NCBI GenBank assembly: GCA_946479055.1
Contig: CAMLEX010000167.1
Span: forward strand, 1-8,607
DNA: 8,607 nucleotides
Source of the DNA: an uncultured Bacteroidota bacterium
Lineage (GTDB): Bacteria > Bacteroidota > Bacteroidia > Chitinophagales > Chitinophagaceae
Direction: 5' to 3'
The notes under the pieces were generated by a model. It saw nothing but the letters and a program-made list of their open reading frames with translations. It did not search any database and was not told the DNA's origin. Position numbers and translations under genes: made by a program. Positions 1 to 7,542 of the stretch are shown here, one piece after another. How positions within the stretch are numbered: the stretch's first letter is position 1; every line of letters begins with the position of its first letter.

Positions 1-1888
1 ATGTTGAAGACCAATCATTTCTTGCATTAAGCGTCAGGTATAAATAATCTTTGTAACCAACCACTGCCTGACCATAAATGCCGATGTTTCTTCTCCTGGA
101 TTCAGCATCTGCGGCTGTTGGTTTATTACTTGAGTTGGATAAATTATAAAACCCGGGAATCTTCAAATCTTCAACACGGGCAACAGTTCCTTTGGTACTT
201 TGCTGAAAATAGTTAGCCCCGGCCACAACCTCCAGATTGAAGTCCTGCCCCAAATTTTTATTGGCTTTTAAAATGAAATCGGCATTGATCAGTCCGGCAA
301 AATTTGTTTGCTCCTGTACCGAGCCTACATCCGGTTGCCTTTGTGCTCCTTCCGGATTAGCCCCGTCATTCCAACTGCCGGGAGAAGGTATATTCTTTGC
401 TTTCCAGATAAAAGTCCTGGCATTGGCGAAGTCACCTCCAATTTTTGCTTGTGCACCTAACCAATCATTAATCTTATATCCAAGATCCAGATTACCAAAA
501 AAACGATCTGAATTTTGTTTACTGCCATTCTCAAATAATCCATAATACGGATTTTCCGCAAAAGGAGTAAAATAATTGTCTACGTTGAAAAACTTGTTTT
601 TGTAATCCCTGAAGTCCTGGATAGGAATATCATTTGGGATTTGCAGGATATCTTCAAAAATAGATGATCCAACACCACCTTCAGCCTGTGTAACGGAAGC
701 ATTTTGTCTTCTGTTTATGTAATTAAATGACGATCCTATTGTAAATCTGTCAAATTTACTGTTGGTGCGGAGTGCAAAGGTGTGACGGTCTAAATAATCT
801 GTTTTAGATGGTATTACTCCATCGCTATTGATATTTCCATAAGAAAAATAGAAATTGGTTATTTCATTACCCCCTGAAAGACCAATTGAATTATTGAATT
901 CTCTTCCGTAATCATAAAAATCTCTCACATTATCTTCCAAATAAGAAAAAGGCTTTAGCAGTTGGGAGTTATCAACTACTGAACCCCATAGCCTTTCTTT
1001 ACCATCATATTTGGGGCCCCAGCTACCGTTTTCAGATAAAATAAACACACCGCCCCAGCCTTGTCCAAAAGTTTTTTGTGGTTCCGGAAGTTTTCCTACT
1101 GTCGAAATGTTAACCGAGCTGCTAAAATCCACTTTTAATTTTCCAGCACGGCCACGTTTTGTAGTAATAAGTATTACGCCATTTCTTGCCTGGGAACCAT
1201 ACAAAGAGGATGCAGCGGTCCCTTTTAGTACGGTAATATTTTCTACATCATTGGGATTAATATCGTTCATTCCATTACCAAAGTCCAAACCATCGGCGTC
1301 ACTTGAACCTAAGCGGGCATCACTGAGAGGTACACCATCTATTACATATAATGGTTGATTATTTCCTCCACCTATTACACCATATCCCCGCAAAATCACT
1401 TTGGAAGAGGAACCAGGCTGTCCACCCGTTGTAGAAATTTCTGCGCCGGCAATTTTACCTTGTAAGCCGTCTAAAATACTGGTAGGAGCTATTTTGTTTA
1501 TGGCTTCGCTATTAAAGGTTGAAGTCGAATAACCTGTTTTGGTTTTCTTCTGAGTCTGGCCTAAAGCCGTAGTTATAACAACTTCTTTTAGTTGACCAGT
1601 TGAAGATAATTCAGCATTAATAAAATTATCATTACCTACAGGAAAAGGCTTCTCCTGAAATCCTTGCGAAGAAATAATAAGAATCGGATCTTTTTCACTT
1701 AGATCAATACTAAAAAAGCCGCTTGCGTCGGCTGAAACTCCCTTCTTTGTACCCTGTAACTTAACTGACGCAAAAGGAACGGGATCACCTTTTTCGTCTT
1801 TTACCTGACCAGTTATCTTTCTTGTCTGGCCAAATGCCAATGCACTAAACAGCATCAGCACTGCACATAGCAATGCGAATTTTCTCAT
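1..1888 (-). CDS. SusC/RagA family TonB-linked outer-membrane transporter, N-terminal part (runs off left edge)
   Basis: This is a TonB-dependent outer-membrane importer; the family moves oligosaccharides, peptides or other large nutrients into the periplasm together with a SusD partner. The frame is open from the ATG at 1888 to the window edge (629 codons), and I saw no frameshift when translating it. In order it shows a Sec signal peptide (residues 1-20, ending LAFG before QT), a carboxypeptidase-regulatory-like beta-sandwich (about 22-98, ITGQVKDEKGDPVPFA), a TonB-box-like stretch EVVITTALG (102-110), and a plug domain (about 118-246) with LQGKIAGAEI, LYVIDGVPLSD and NDVENITVLKGTAASSLYGS. 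Barrel strands follow, up to NARNDWSST at the edge. There is no STN domain before the beta-sandwich, so FecA-type signalling to an anti-sigma factor is unlikely. The start is supported by the signal peptide and by its match to the start of the transporter at 7400. A SusD partner probably follows beyond the left edge. Family is certain; substrate is unknown. Confidence 0.95.
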   Translation of the reverse strand, partial: MRKFALLCAVLMLFSALAFGQTRKITGQVKDEKGDPVPFASVKLQGTKKGVSADASGFFSIDLSEKDPILIISSQGFQEKPFPVGNDNFINAELSSTGQLKEVVITTALGQTQKKTKTGYSTSTFNSEAINKIAPTSILDGLQGKIAGAEISTTGGQPGSSSKVILRGYGVIGGGNNQPLYVIDGVPLSDARLGSSDADGLDFGNGMNDINPNDVENITVLKGTAASSLYGSQARNGVILITTKRGRAGKLKVDFSSSVNISTVGKLPEPQKTFGQGWGGVFILSENGSWGPKYDGKERLWGSVVDNSQLLKPFSYLEDNVRDFYDYGREFNNSIGLSGGNEITNFYFSYGNINSDGVIPSKTDYLDRHTFALRTNSKFDRFTIGSSFNYINRRQNASVTQAEGGVGSSIFEDILQIPNDIPIQDFRDYKNKFFNVDNYFTPFAENPYYGLFENGSKQNSDRFFGNLDLGYKINDWLGAQAKIGGDFANARTFIWKAKNIPSPGSWNDGANPEGAQRQPDVGSVQEQTNFAGLINADFILKANKNLGQDFNLEVVAGANYFQQSTKGTVARVEDLKIPGFYNLSNSSNKPTAADAESRRRNIGIYGQAVVGYKDYLYLTLNARNDWSST

Positions 1889-1905
1889 GTGAATTAAAAT
1901 TTAAA
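1838..1905 (-). repeat. Paralogous 5' end shared with 7350-7416 (left copy)
   Basis: The first 51 coding bases match those of the other SusC gene at 45 positions. The leader before the ATG, 17 bases with core TTTAAATTTTAATTCAC, matches the other leader except for one extra base. Further downstream the similarity falls quickly to that of distant family members. This is shared ancestry or exchange of the leader plus signal-peptide region. Confidence 0.75.
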
Positions 1906-1908
1906 TTT

Positions 1909-1938
1909 CAAAAATTTGTGATATATGTAGTTAAGAAA
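1909..1938 (-). promoter_or_regulatory. Weak candidate Bacteroidota-type promoter for the left SusC gene
   Basis: Read on the minus strand, AATTTTTG (1916-1909) matches five of the six fixed bases of the Bacteroidota -7 element TAnnTTTG. A TTTC (1938-1935) lies 18 bases upstream, where TTTG is expected. This would place the transcript start near 1902 and leave a leader of about 14 bases. The region is so AT-rich that chance matches are likely. The main support is that a similar weak candidate sits at about the same distance from the other SusC start. Confidence 0.22.
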
Positions 1939-1975
1939 TTTCTACTATCCTTTAGTTAACGGTAGCATTAGTTAA
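1928..1975. repeat. Three direct copies of TAGTTAA upstream of the left SusC gene
   Basis: The plus strand carries TAGTTAA at 1928-1934, 1953-1959 and 1969-1975; the last two are extended to TTAGTTAA. A second short repeat, TTAGCTG, occurs twice just upstream (2020-2026 and 2032-2038). The copies lie 40 to 90 bases before the ATG at 1888, where a regulator site would be expected, and the rightmost part of the weak promoter candidate overlaps the first copy. Sequence composition is very AT-rich, so a chance cluster cannot be excluded. No regulator gene is visible to pair with it. Confidence 0.4.
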
Positions 1976-2506
1976 TAAGCAGTTTTTGACATTAAAATAA
2001 TCTATTATAATAACTTACATTAGCTGGATTGTTAGCTGTTCCAAAAAAGCAATTGATGAATATGACAGCAACATGTATAATATCGCTGCATTAAATTGAT
2101 TTTATTTTAACAATTGTTGCAGCCTTTACTAAAAAACTTTCTGCTTCTAATTAAAATCAGGAGAATTTCAATTTCAATACTTTCTAATTTCCATAACTTA
2201 TTTGCAATAAGAGTAAACCACTATTTTATTCTTATTGATTTATTTTATTACCTCTATTATTTATTATTATACATCATATAATTGCGCTGTTTATAAAATT
2301 ATTTTTTACAACAATTTAAAATATGATTAAAAAAGAAGAGGTCACCTTTTAAAGACTGCCCCTTATTTAAACAAAATAGTAAGCAATACGAAATCTGATC
2401 GTTGCTTCATGCAAAGCTATCACGACAATATTTTTTGTACTATTGATTGATTCTCTAAATGAGTTTTGAAGATTAGTTAGTAACATCAATAAAAAAAATA
2501 TTCTTT

Positions 2507-2538
2507 AAAAAAGAGGCTATTCAATGAACCGCTTCTCT
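2507..2538 (-). terminator. Probable rho-independent terminator after the SusD-like gene
   Basis: On the minus strand, starting about 20 bases after the SusD-like stop codon, AGAG (2538-2535) pairs with CTCT (2515-2512). An AA bulge, GC/GC (2532-2531 with 2517-2516) and an inner TTC/GAA stem follow. The hairpin runs directly into six T residues (2512-2507), and a second T-rich stretch lies around 2498-2491. The stem is imperfect (one bulge, one mismatch, one wobble), so strength is uncertain, but position and T-tract are right for ending the SusC/SusD transcript. Confidence 0.5.
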
Positions 2539-2558
2539 CAAAAAACTATTTATAATTT

Positions 2559-4004
2559 TTAAAATTTATCCCAGAATATTTTAGTCTCCACTAGATCTTT
2601 TCCTATAGCCTCTGCCGCTGAAGTATAATTTTCAGGATTCAGCGTGTGCTCATTTGCTGGGTACGGGAATCTGTTTGGAAAACCGGAGTCTGGATTGGCA
2701 GGTGGCAGTAAAACAGGAAAATCTAACCGGCGAACTTCCAGCCAGCCAGTAGCCGGACGATTATACAAAGCAATCCATTTTTGAAACCCTATTTTTTGTT
2801 TCCAAGCGCCTGCAGCGGTAGTATATTTCACTGCAGGTATGGCTATATAAGCAGCAGCGTTTTCGACGGTTCCGCCCCAATCTAAAATAGAAGCCGTGAT
2901 CGCATTATTGTAATGTTCTTCCGCTGTACCGCTTACTGTAAAACCTCTTTCCTTTGCTTCAGCCCTGTAGAACTCTATTTCTGAGTAATCTAATAATACA
3001 GCCGGAAAATCAGGCGCCAACACTTGATCGCTGGGCCTTGCTGTTTCTGCATATGTATTATTAGCGCCAATGATACCACCATCATAATCGCCATCGTTAT
3101 TCGGTGCAAAATAATGGGTGAGGCGAGGATCACCTAATTCCTTTAATTTATCGATTAAAGGAGCTCCTGCCACATGATCTGCACGACCACTCTGTACCAA
3201 TTCTACCCATATTGGATTGGTATTGGGAGTAGTTTTCAGGTAATGAAAAACTGCATTATCAGCCGAACTGGTAAAAGCATTGGGTTCCGCGGCCTCAAAA
3301 GCTGATTTTGCTTTAGCGGCATCTGCATCTGCTATCGTCATAGCCAAAAGTATTTTTAATGAATTGGCAAATTTGACCCAATTAGGTACACTACCACCAT
3401 ACAGGAAATCTGCTATACTGGTAAATGCTTCTGAACTTGGGTCTAATGCAGCTATATCCTTGTCAAGTCTTACAAACAGATCATCATAGATCGTTTTTGC
3501 GTCATCATACTTAGGAAACAGGTTTTCTATATCATTGGATTCTGTATAAGGCACATTTCCGAAAGTATTAACAAGGTTGCTGTACACATACACTTCCATA
3601 ATATCAATGATGGCGAGCTGGTTTTTTTGTGTAGCTTCTGAAATATTAAGACCGCCGGGTACAATTGCGCTTGTCAGCTTTTTAGATTCTTTCAAATCCG
3701 TCAGCACATTTCGATACATAATTAACCACCAGGTCTGCGGAATATTACGGGTACCGAAATCATAATTTGGCTCATCCTGGTAGGTTGTTGAAGCCCAGTG
3801 TTGCACTGTATACCGGAATATGTTTCTATTTACATTGGGTTCGGCCAATATATCCGCTAAGTTTCTGACCCCGTTAGAAAAAAGTGTTTCTGGTGGCACA
3901 TTGGCCGGGGCTTTGGTTTCATCATTGAAGCGGGTAATATCTTTTGTACAGGACAACAGCATCAGGAGAAAAGCCGATGATATTATTATTAAGTACTTTT
4001 TCAT
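2559..4004 (-). CDS. SusD/RagB family nutrient-binding outer-membrane lipoprotein (SusD-like_2 type)
   Basis: This is a surface lipoprotein expected to bind the nutrient and act as a lid on the SusC-type barrel encoded just upstream. The chosen ATG at 4004 gives 481 residues beginning with a lipoprotein signal peptide: MKK, a hydrophobic stretch, then the lipobox LLSC with Cys19. An in-frame ATG at 4082 would add 26 hydrophilic residues and bury the signal, so it is unlikely to be used. The leader before 4004 is A-rich with no Shine-Dalgarno, as usual in this phylum. Family marks include QHWASTTYQDEPNY (68-81), YSNLVNTFGNVPYTES (141-156), FLYGGSVPNWVKFANSLK (200-217), LLDYSEIEFYRAEAKERG (337-354), GWLEVRRLDFP (420-430) and the ending KIFWDKF. 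These fit the SusD-like_2 branch rather than classical starch SusD. An acidic NNDGDYDGG (302-310) could bind a cation. It lies 105 bases after the transporter stop, probably in one operon. The ligand cannot be inferred. Confidence 0.93.
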   Translation of the reverse strand: MKKYLIIISSAFLLMLLSCTKDITRFNDETKAPANVPPETLFSNGVRNLADILAEPNVNRNIFRYTVQHWASTTYQDEPNYDFGTRNIPQTWWLIMYRNVLTDLKESKKLTSAIVPGGLNISEATQKNQLAIIDIMEVYVYSNLVNTFGNVPYTESNDIENLFPKYDDAKTIYDDLFVRLDKDIAALDPSSEAFTSIADFLYGGSVPNWVKFANSLKILLAMTIADADAAKAKSAFEAAEPNAFTSSADNAVFHYLKTTPNTNPIWVELVQSGRADHVAGAPLIDKLKELGDPRLTHYFAPNNDGDYDGGIIGANNTYAETARPSDQVLAPDFPAVLLDYSEIEFYRAEAKERGFTVSGTAEEHYNNAITASILDWGGTVENAAAYIAIPAVKYTTAAGAWKQKIGFQKWIALYNRPATGWLEVRRLDFPVLLPPANPDSGFPNRFPYPANEHTLNPENYTSAAEAIGKDLVETKIFWDKF

Positions 4005-4040
4005 TTGTTTATTTTTTATTTTTTTAGCCAAATGGAATTC

Positions 4041-4088
4041 GCCATAAATAATCATCTCAGTTGCTGATCCGCCGCGGCGCATTATGGC
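4041..4088. promoter_or_regulatory. Nested inverted repeats in the SusC-SusD intercistronic gap
   Basis: The gap between the transporter stop and the lipoprotein start contains a perfect 7-base inverted repeat, GCCATAA (4041-4047) with TTATGGC (4082-4088). Inside it are a small hairpin, TCAG TTG CTGA (4057-4067), and a 10-base perfect palindrome CGCCGCGGCG (4070-4079), a GC island in otherwise AT-rich sequence. In the minus-strand transcript these could fold into a compact structure between the two coding regions. There is no T-tract after it, so it does not look like a terminator. A role in mRNA processing, stability or SusC:SusD balance is inference only. Confidence 0.4.
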
Positions 4089-4109
4089 TCATTTCATAAT
4101 CGTTTTCTT

Positions 4110-7100
4110 TTAGAATTTCAGTTTAAGATTAACCCCTATCTGCCTGACACTAGGATAGGCGCCACTCTGGTAGCCTTGCGCATTACCAGACGAAAGATTT
4201 TCTTCCGGATCTGCATATGGTAAGTTTTTATGTATGATCCAGAGGTTTCTTCCTATTACGGAAACATCTATGCCTTTGATAAATTTAATTTTATCAACTA
4301 TACTGACTGGTAAAGAATAGGTGAGGTTTGCTTCCCGCAGTTTTACATAACTGGCGTCATATATAAATGCAGCATTGGGATTGCGGGCATAACCATAGGT
4401 CCCAAAATTGTTTGAAACCCTTATATCATTGGGTTTTCCATCTGCTTTTACACCCGGCATAATAACGCCGCCCCCTGCACTTATAGGATCACGGGAAGGA
4501 TTACCCAAATCATTTAAACCGACTGACTCAGGGTATATACCAGTAGCCAGGCCATAGTATAAATCAAGAGAAAAAAGATCACCACCCTGGCGTACATCAA
4601 TCAGGAATCCAAGTGAAAAACCTTTATACTTAAACGTATTATAAATACCTCCGATCCAGTCCGGATTAACATTTCCTATTACATTGTTGGTAGTAACTGA
4701 TTGAAGATAGCGACCATTGGCTCCTACTAATTTTGCTCCGGTCCCATCCCACTCTACAGTCTTAGTTGCATCTTTGGGGTCAATCATCATCCATGTTTTT
4801 CCTTGAATGGTACCGTAAGGCTGACCCAGCGTTGCATTGATGGAAACACCACCCTGGGAGGATATGATCTGCAGGTTTTTACTATCGCCATATAATTCAA
4901 GCACCTTGTTTCTATTTCTTGACCAGTTCAGATTTATATCCCATGAGAACTTTGTTGTTCTGACGGGTGTAGCAAACAAAGAGAGTTCAAAACCCTTGTT
5001 CTGAACATCTCCGGCATTCAGGTATTTGAAGCTGTAACCAGTAGCGGCAGAAATGGCGACGGGGATCAGTTGGTTCTTAGTATTAGTAATATAATAACTC
5101 AGATCAAATCCTAACCTGTTTTTTAAAAATGCCATCTCCAGCCCAAATTCTTTACTGAGAGTCCTTTCTGGTACCAGATCACTATTATTCTTTTGGGATG
5201 ATACGGAATATAGAGCTGTACCACCAAATAGATCGGGTTTGTCATAAGTGTCAAAAATAGAGCCCCATGCAGCATCGTTACCTACTTCAGCGTAGTTTGC
5301 CCTTAACTTACCATGTGATAGCCAACTTACCTGTTGCAAATGGTGAGTGAATAGCCAGCTACCGGATACAGAATAATAATTATAAGCATTATTGCCCTCA
5401 GGTAAAGTAGATGATCTGTCCCTTCTGAATGTACCATCCAGCGATAAAAAATCCTGGTAGATTAGCGTTACACCACCAAAATAACTATCCGTTGCTTCGG
5501 GCCGGTAAGATTCAATGGACGGACTCACCGGGTCCAATGAATTGCTGATCGAATACAGCCCCGGAACTACCAACCCACCCTTTGTAGAAGCATAAATGCT
5601 ATTAATTTTATTCCGTCTCATACTGACGCCAATAAGACCTTTCAGGTTAAAATCTTCATTAAGATCTTTGTCTACATTGGCTATCAGATTATAATTTATA
5701 TCCTGGAAATTCCTGTTGAAACGTGAATACTCTGCAGGATCAACACCACCAAAGCCCTTTCTTTCTTCCTGGAGTTCATCATAAGTGTCCAGTCCAATCC
5801 TGCCTGAAAAACTTACCCAATCAGTGGCTTTGAAATTCAATGCTACACTGCCAAATATCCGGCTACGGGTGTCATTTTCATAACTTTCATACCGCATGAA
5901 ATAGAAATTATCCGTATAAATGGGACGAATACCTTCGGGTGTCGAAGGGTCCCGCCAATTCCAGGTTATATTTTTGCCGGTTCTGAAATAAGCATCTTTT
6001 TGTTCAAGAATGTCCATATTTCGCTGATACCATTGGCGGAAATGCTGATTTACATTCAGCCCGTCATAACCGGTACCATACCGGCCTTTACCATCCATCT
6101 TAGAGTAATTAACGCTGGCTGAAGCTGTCAGTTTTTTAGTCATATCATAGCTGGCACCGAAGTTTATATTGTTTTTTATTATCCTGCTGTTTGGCATAAT
6201 TCCTTCTTCTTCATTGCGGGTAAACCCTAACTGGTAAGTACCCTTGTCATTACCACCATCCAACTGGATACTGTTATTATTGGATAAAGTTTTTTGAAAA
6301 AACTTTTCCGGAGTATTTGCTGCAGGTACCCAGGGACGGGTTTTCTTATAATTAGGAGAAGTAGGGTCAAATGCATCCCAGTGGTATACCATCAGGTTAG
6401 GATCAAATTTGAAACCGTAAGAAGCATCCTCACTAGTAGGGACTACAAGGTCATCTACCCCATCACCATTGGCATCAAAATACCAAAAGGCTTCATTAGG
6501 AGATCCATCGGAAGCTTTCGAGTACCCAGTGATCGCATATCCGGCTCCATATTCACTTTGGTATTTAGCAAACGTTTCTTTATCAATAGAACCGAAAATA
6601 AGCCCGGAATTTATAGTTACGCCAAGCCCTTTACGACCTTTTTTAGTGGTGATCATTATAACACCATTGGCAGCACGGGAACCATAAAGAGCAGAAGCAG
6701 CCGCTCCTTTCAATACGTTGATCGATTCGATAATATCAGGGTTGATATCTGCAGCAGCATTACCATAGTCATATCCTCCCCTACCTGTCACCTGGCTAAT
6801 ATTAGGATCTCCACGACCTGTTCCGTTTGTATTAGTATTTGAATTGTCTACTGGTACACCATCTACTACAAATAAAGCCTGGTTACTATTGGTCAACGAT
6901 TTTGTACCCCTGATCACAATATTGGTAGAACCTCCCATTGAATTGCCTTGCCGGATCTCTAATCCAGATACTTTACCTGATAGGGCACTACCAACATTTG
7001 TAGAACGGACATTTGTAATATCATCACCTTTTACCTGCTGGGCAGCATAAGGAAGTGTATTTTTTGCCCTCCTTACACCCAGGGCTGTTACCACTACTTC

Positions 7101-7400
7101 CTGCAGATTTCCCAGCTGTTGTAGTGTGACAGCTATTGTAGAAGACGCTCCCACTTTTATTTCCTGCTCTGCAAAACTTGTAGAGCTAATGACAAGTGTC
7201 TCTCCTTCCTTTACTTCTATGGAAAAATTACCGTTAGCATCTGCGGATGCACCAGTGGTTGTTCCTTTAATTGTAATGTTTGCAAATGGAACAGGGTCTC
7301 CTTTGCTGTCTTTAACCTGCCCGGTAATTGTCTTGGTTTGTGCAAACACCAATGCATTAAATAGCATCAGCACTGCACACAGTGATGCGATTTTTCTCAT
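4110..7400 (-). CDS. SusC/RagA family TonB-linked outer-membrane transporter (complete)
   Basis: This is a complete 1096-residue TonB-dependent importer, a normal length for the family, which works with the SusD-like lipoprotein encoded next in the operon. In order it has a Sec signal peptide (1-20, ending VFA before QT), a carboxypeptidase-regulatory-like domain (about 22-98, ITGQVKDSKGDPVPFA), a TonB-box-like EVVVTALG (101-108), and a plug (about 115-255) with SGKVSGLEI, ALFVVDGVPVDN and IIESINVLKGAAASALYGS. A 22-strand-type barrel should fill the rest, ending in KLKF with the terminal Phe typical of barrel proteins. Near the end, GRNLWIIHKNLPYADPE matches a C-terminal motif familiar from SusC proteins paired with SusD-like_2 partners. 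There is no STN domain, so regulation through an anti-sigma factor by this receptor is unlikely. An insertion after the plug carries a calcium-loop-like DANGDGVDD (309-317). The start is fixed by the signal peptide, and the leader lacks a Shine-Dalgarno. The substrate is unknown because no degradative enzyme or regulator is adjacent. Confidence 0.97.
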   Translation of the reverse strand: MRKIASLCAVLMLFNALVFAQTKTITGQVKDSKGDPVPFANITIKGTTTGASADANGNFSIEVKEGETLVISSTSFAEQEIKVGASSTIAVTLQQLGNLQEVVVTALGVRRAKNTLPYAAQQVKGDDITNVRSTNVGSALSGKVSGLEIRQGNSMGGSTNIVIRGTKSLTNSNQALFVVDGVPVDNSNTNTNGTGRGDPNISQVTGRGGYDYGNAAADINPDIIESINVLKGAAASALYGSRAANGVIMITTKKGRKGLGVTINSGLIFGSIDKETFAKYQSEYGAGYAITGYSKASDGSPNEAFWYFDANGDGVDDLVVPTSEDASYGFKFDPNLMVYHWDAFDPTSPNYKKTRPWVPAANTPEKFFQKTLSNNNSIQLDGGNDKGTYQLGFTRNEEEGIMPNSRIIKNNINFGASYDMTKKLTASASVNYSKMDGKGRYGTGYDGLNVNQHFRQWYQRNMDILEQKDAYFRTGKNITWNWRDPSTPEGIRPIYTDNFYFMRYESYENDTRSRIFGSVALNFKATDWVSFSGRIGLDTYDELQEERKGFGGVDPAEYSRFNRNFQDINYNLIANVDKDLNEDFNLKGLIGVSMRRNKINSIYASTKGGLVVPGLYSISNSLDPVSPSIESYRPEATDSYFGGVTLIYQDFLSLDGTFRRDRSSTLPEGNNAYNYYSVSGSWLFTHHLQQVSWLSHGKLRANYAEVGNDAAWGSIFDTYDKPDLFGGTALYSVSSQKNNSDLVPERTLSKEFGLEMAFLKNRLGFDLSYYITNTKNQLIPVAISAATGYSFKYLNAGDVQNKGFELSLFATPVRTTKFSWDINLNWSRNRNKVLELYGDSKNLQIISSQGGVSINATLGQPYGTIQGKTWMMIDPKDATKTVEWDGTGAKLVGANGRYLQSVTTNNVIGNVNPDWIGGIYNTFKYKGFSLGFLIDVRQGGDLFSLDLYYGLATGIYPESVGLNDLGNPSRDPISAGGGVIMPGVKADGKPNDIRVSNNFGTYGYARNPNAAFIYDASYVKLREANLTYSLPVSIVDKIKFIKGIDVSVIGRNLWIIHKNLPYADPEENLSSGNAQGYQSGAYPSVRQIGVNLKLKF

Positions 7401-7416
7401 GTGAATAAAATTTAAA
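7350..7416 (-). repeat. Paralogous 5' end shared with 1838-1905 (right copy)
   Basis: This is the counterpart of the left copy: leader core TTTAAATTTTATTCAC followed by ATGAGAAAA and the signal-peptide codons. The two proteins are identical at 32 of their first 40 residues, whereas their plug and barrel regions clearly differ in sequence and loop length. Confidence 0.75.
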
Positions 7417-7423
7417 GTTGATC

Positions 7424-7453
7424 AATAATTAAACCTTACCTAAAAACCTTCAA
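7424..7453 (-). promoter_or_regulatory. Weak candidate Bacteroidota-type promoter for the SusC/SusD operon
   Basis: On the minus strand TTG (7453-7451) is followed after 19 bases by TAATTATT (7431-7424), which matches four of six fixed bases of the -7 element TAnnTTTG. The transcript would start near 7417, leaving a leader of roughly 17 bases that coincides with the leader conserved between the two transporter genes. The match is weak and the region is AT-rich, so this rests on spacing and position alone. Confidence 0.22.
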
Positions 7454-7542
7454 GGCTCGAAGAAGTGGTAGCTGGTACGGAATTGAGGTTGTAGTAAAAG
7501 TGAGTGAGAAACCGGTGCTTTAAATCAATACCAATTTATTTT

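Larger units (their letters stand above)
1889..2558. other. 670-base AT-rich intergenic region
   Basis: No convincing coding frame was found on either strand. The side next to the SusD-like stop holds a probable terminator, and the side next to the SusC start holds the heptamer repeats and a weak promoter candidate. The middle (about 2215-2335) is simple-looking TTATT/TTTATT-rich sequence. A perfect minus-strand match to the -7 consensus, TAGCTTTG, lies at 2419-2412, but it has no TTTG or TTG at the expected upstream spacing and is over 500 bases from the start codon. The gap is long for Bacteroidota and separates two transcription units on the same strand. Confidence 0.7.

Noticed and set aside
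237..545. 102-codon plus-strand open frame
   Set aside because: It is antisense to the barrel region of the left SusC and shows no domain, signal or leader of its own.
1011..1358. 115-codon plus-strand open frame
   Set aside because: It is antisense to the plug region of the left SusC, which translates into the family's conserved motifs. The composition is that expected of a shadow frame.
1..1888. Possible frameshift or pseudogene in the left SusC
   Set aside because: Codon-by-codon translation from 1888 to the edge stayed in one frame with family motifs throughout and no stop. The gene is only cut by the window.
2330..2362. Possible second terminator-like hairpin with a T-run on the minus strand
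   Set aside because: The palindromic core AGGTGACCT leaves only a three-base stem with a three-base loop, and the extension contains a mismatch. It is also about 200 bases past the SusD-like stop.
6294..6842. 182-codon plus-strand open frame
   Set aside because: It lies entirely opposite the plug-coding part of the complete SusC, whose protein is clearly real. Its translation has no recognisable domain and no plausible leader, so it is a shadow frame.
1838..7416. Invertible SusC shufflon using the repeated 5' ends
   Set aside because: The two copies are in the same orientation, so recombination would delete rather than invert. No site-specific recombinase gene or inverted recombination site is visible.
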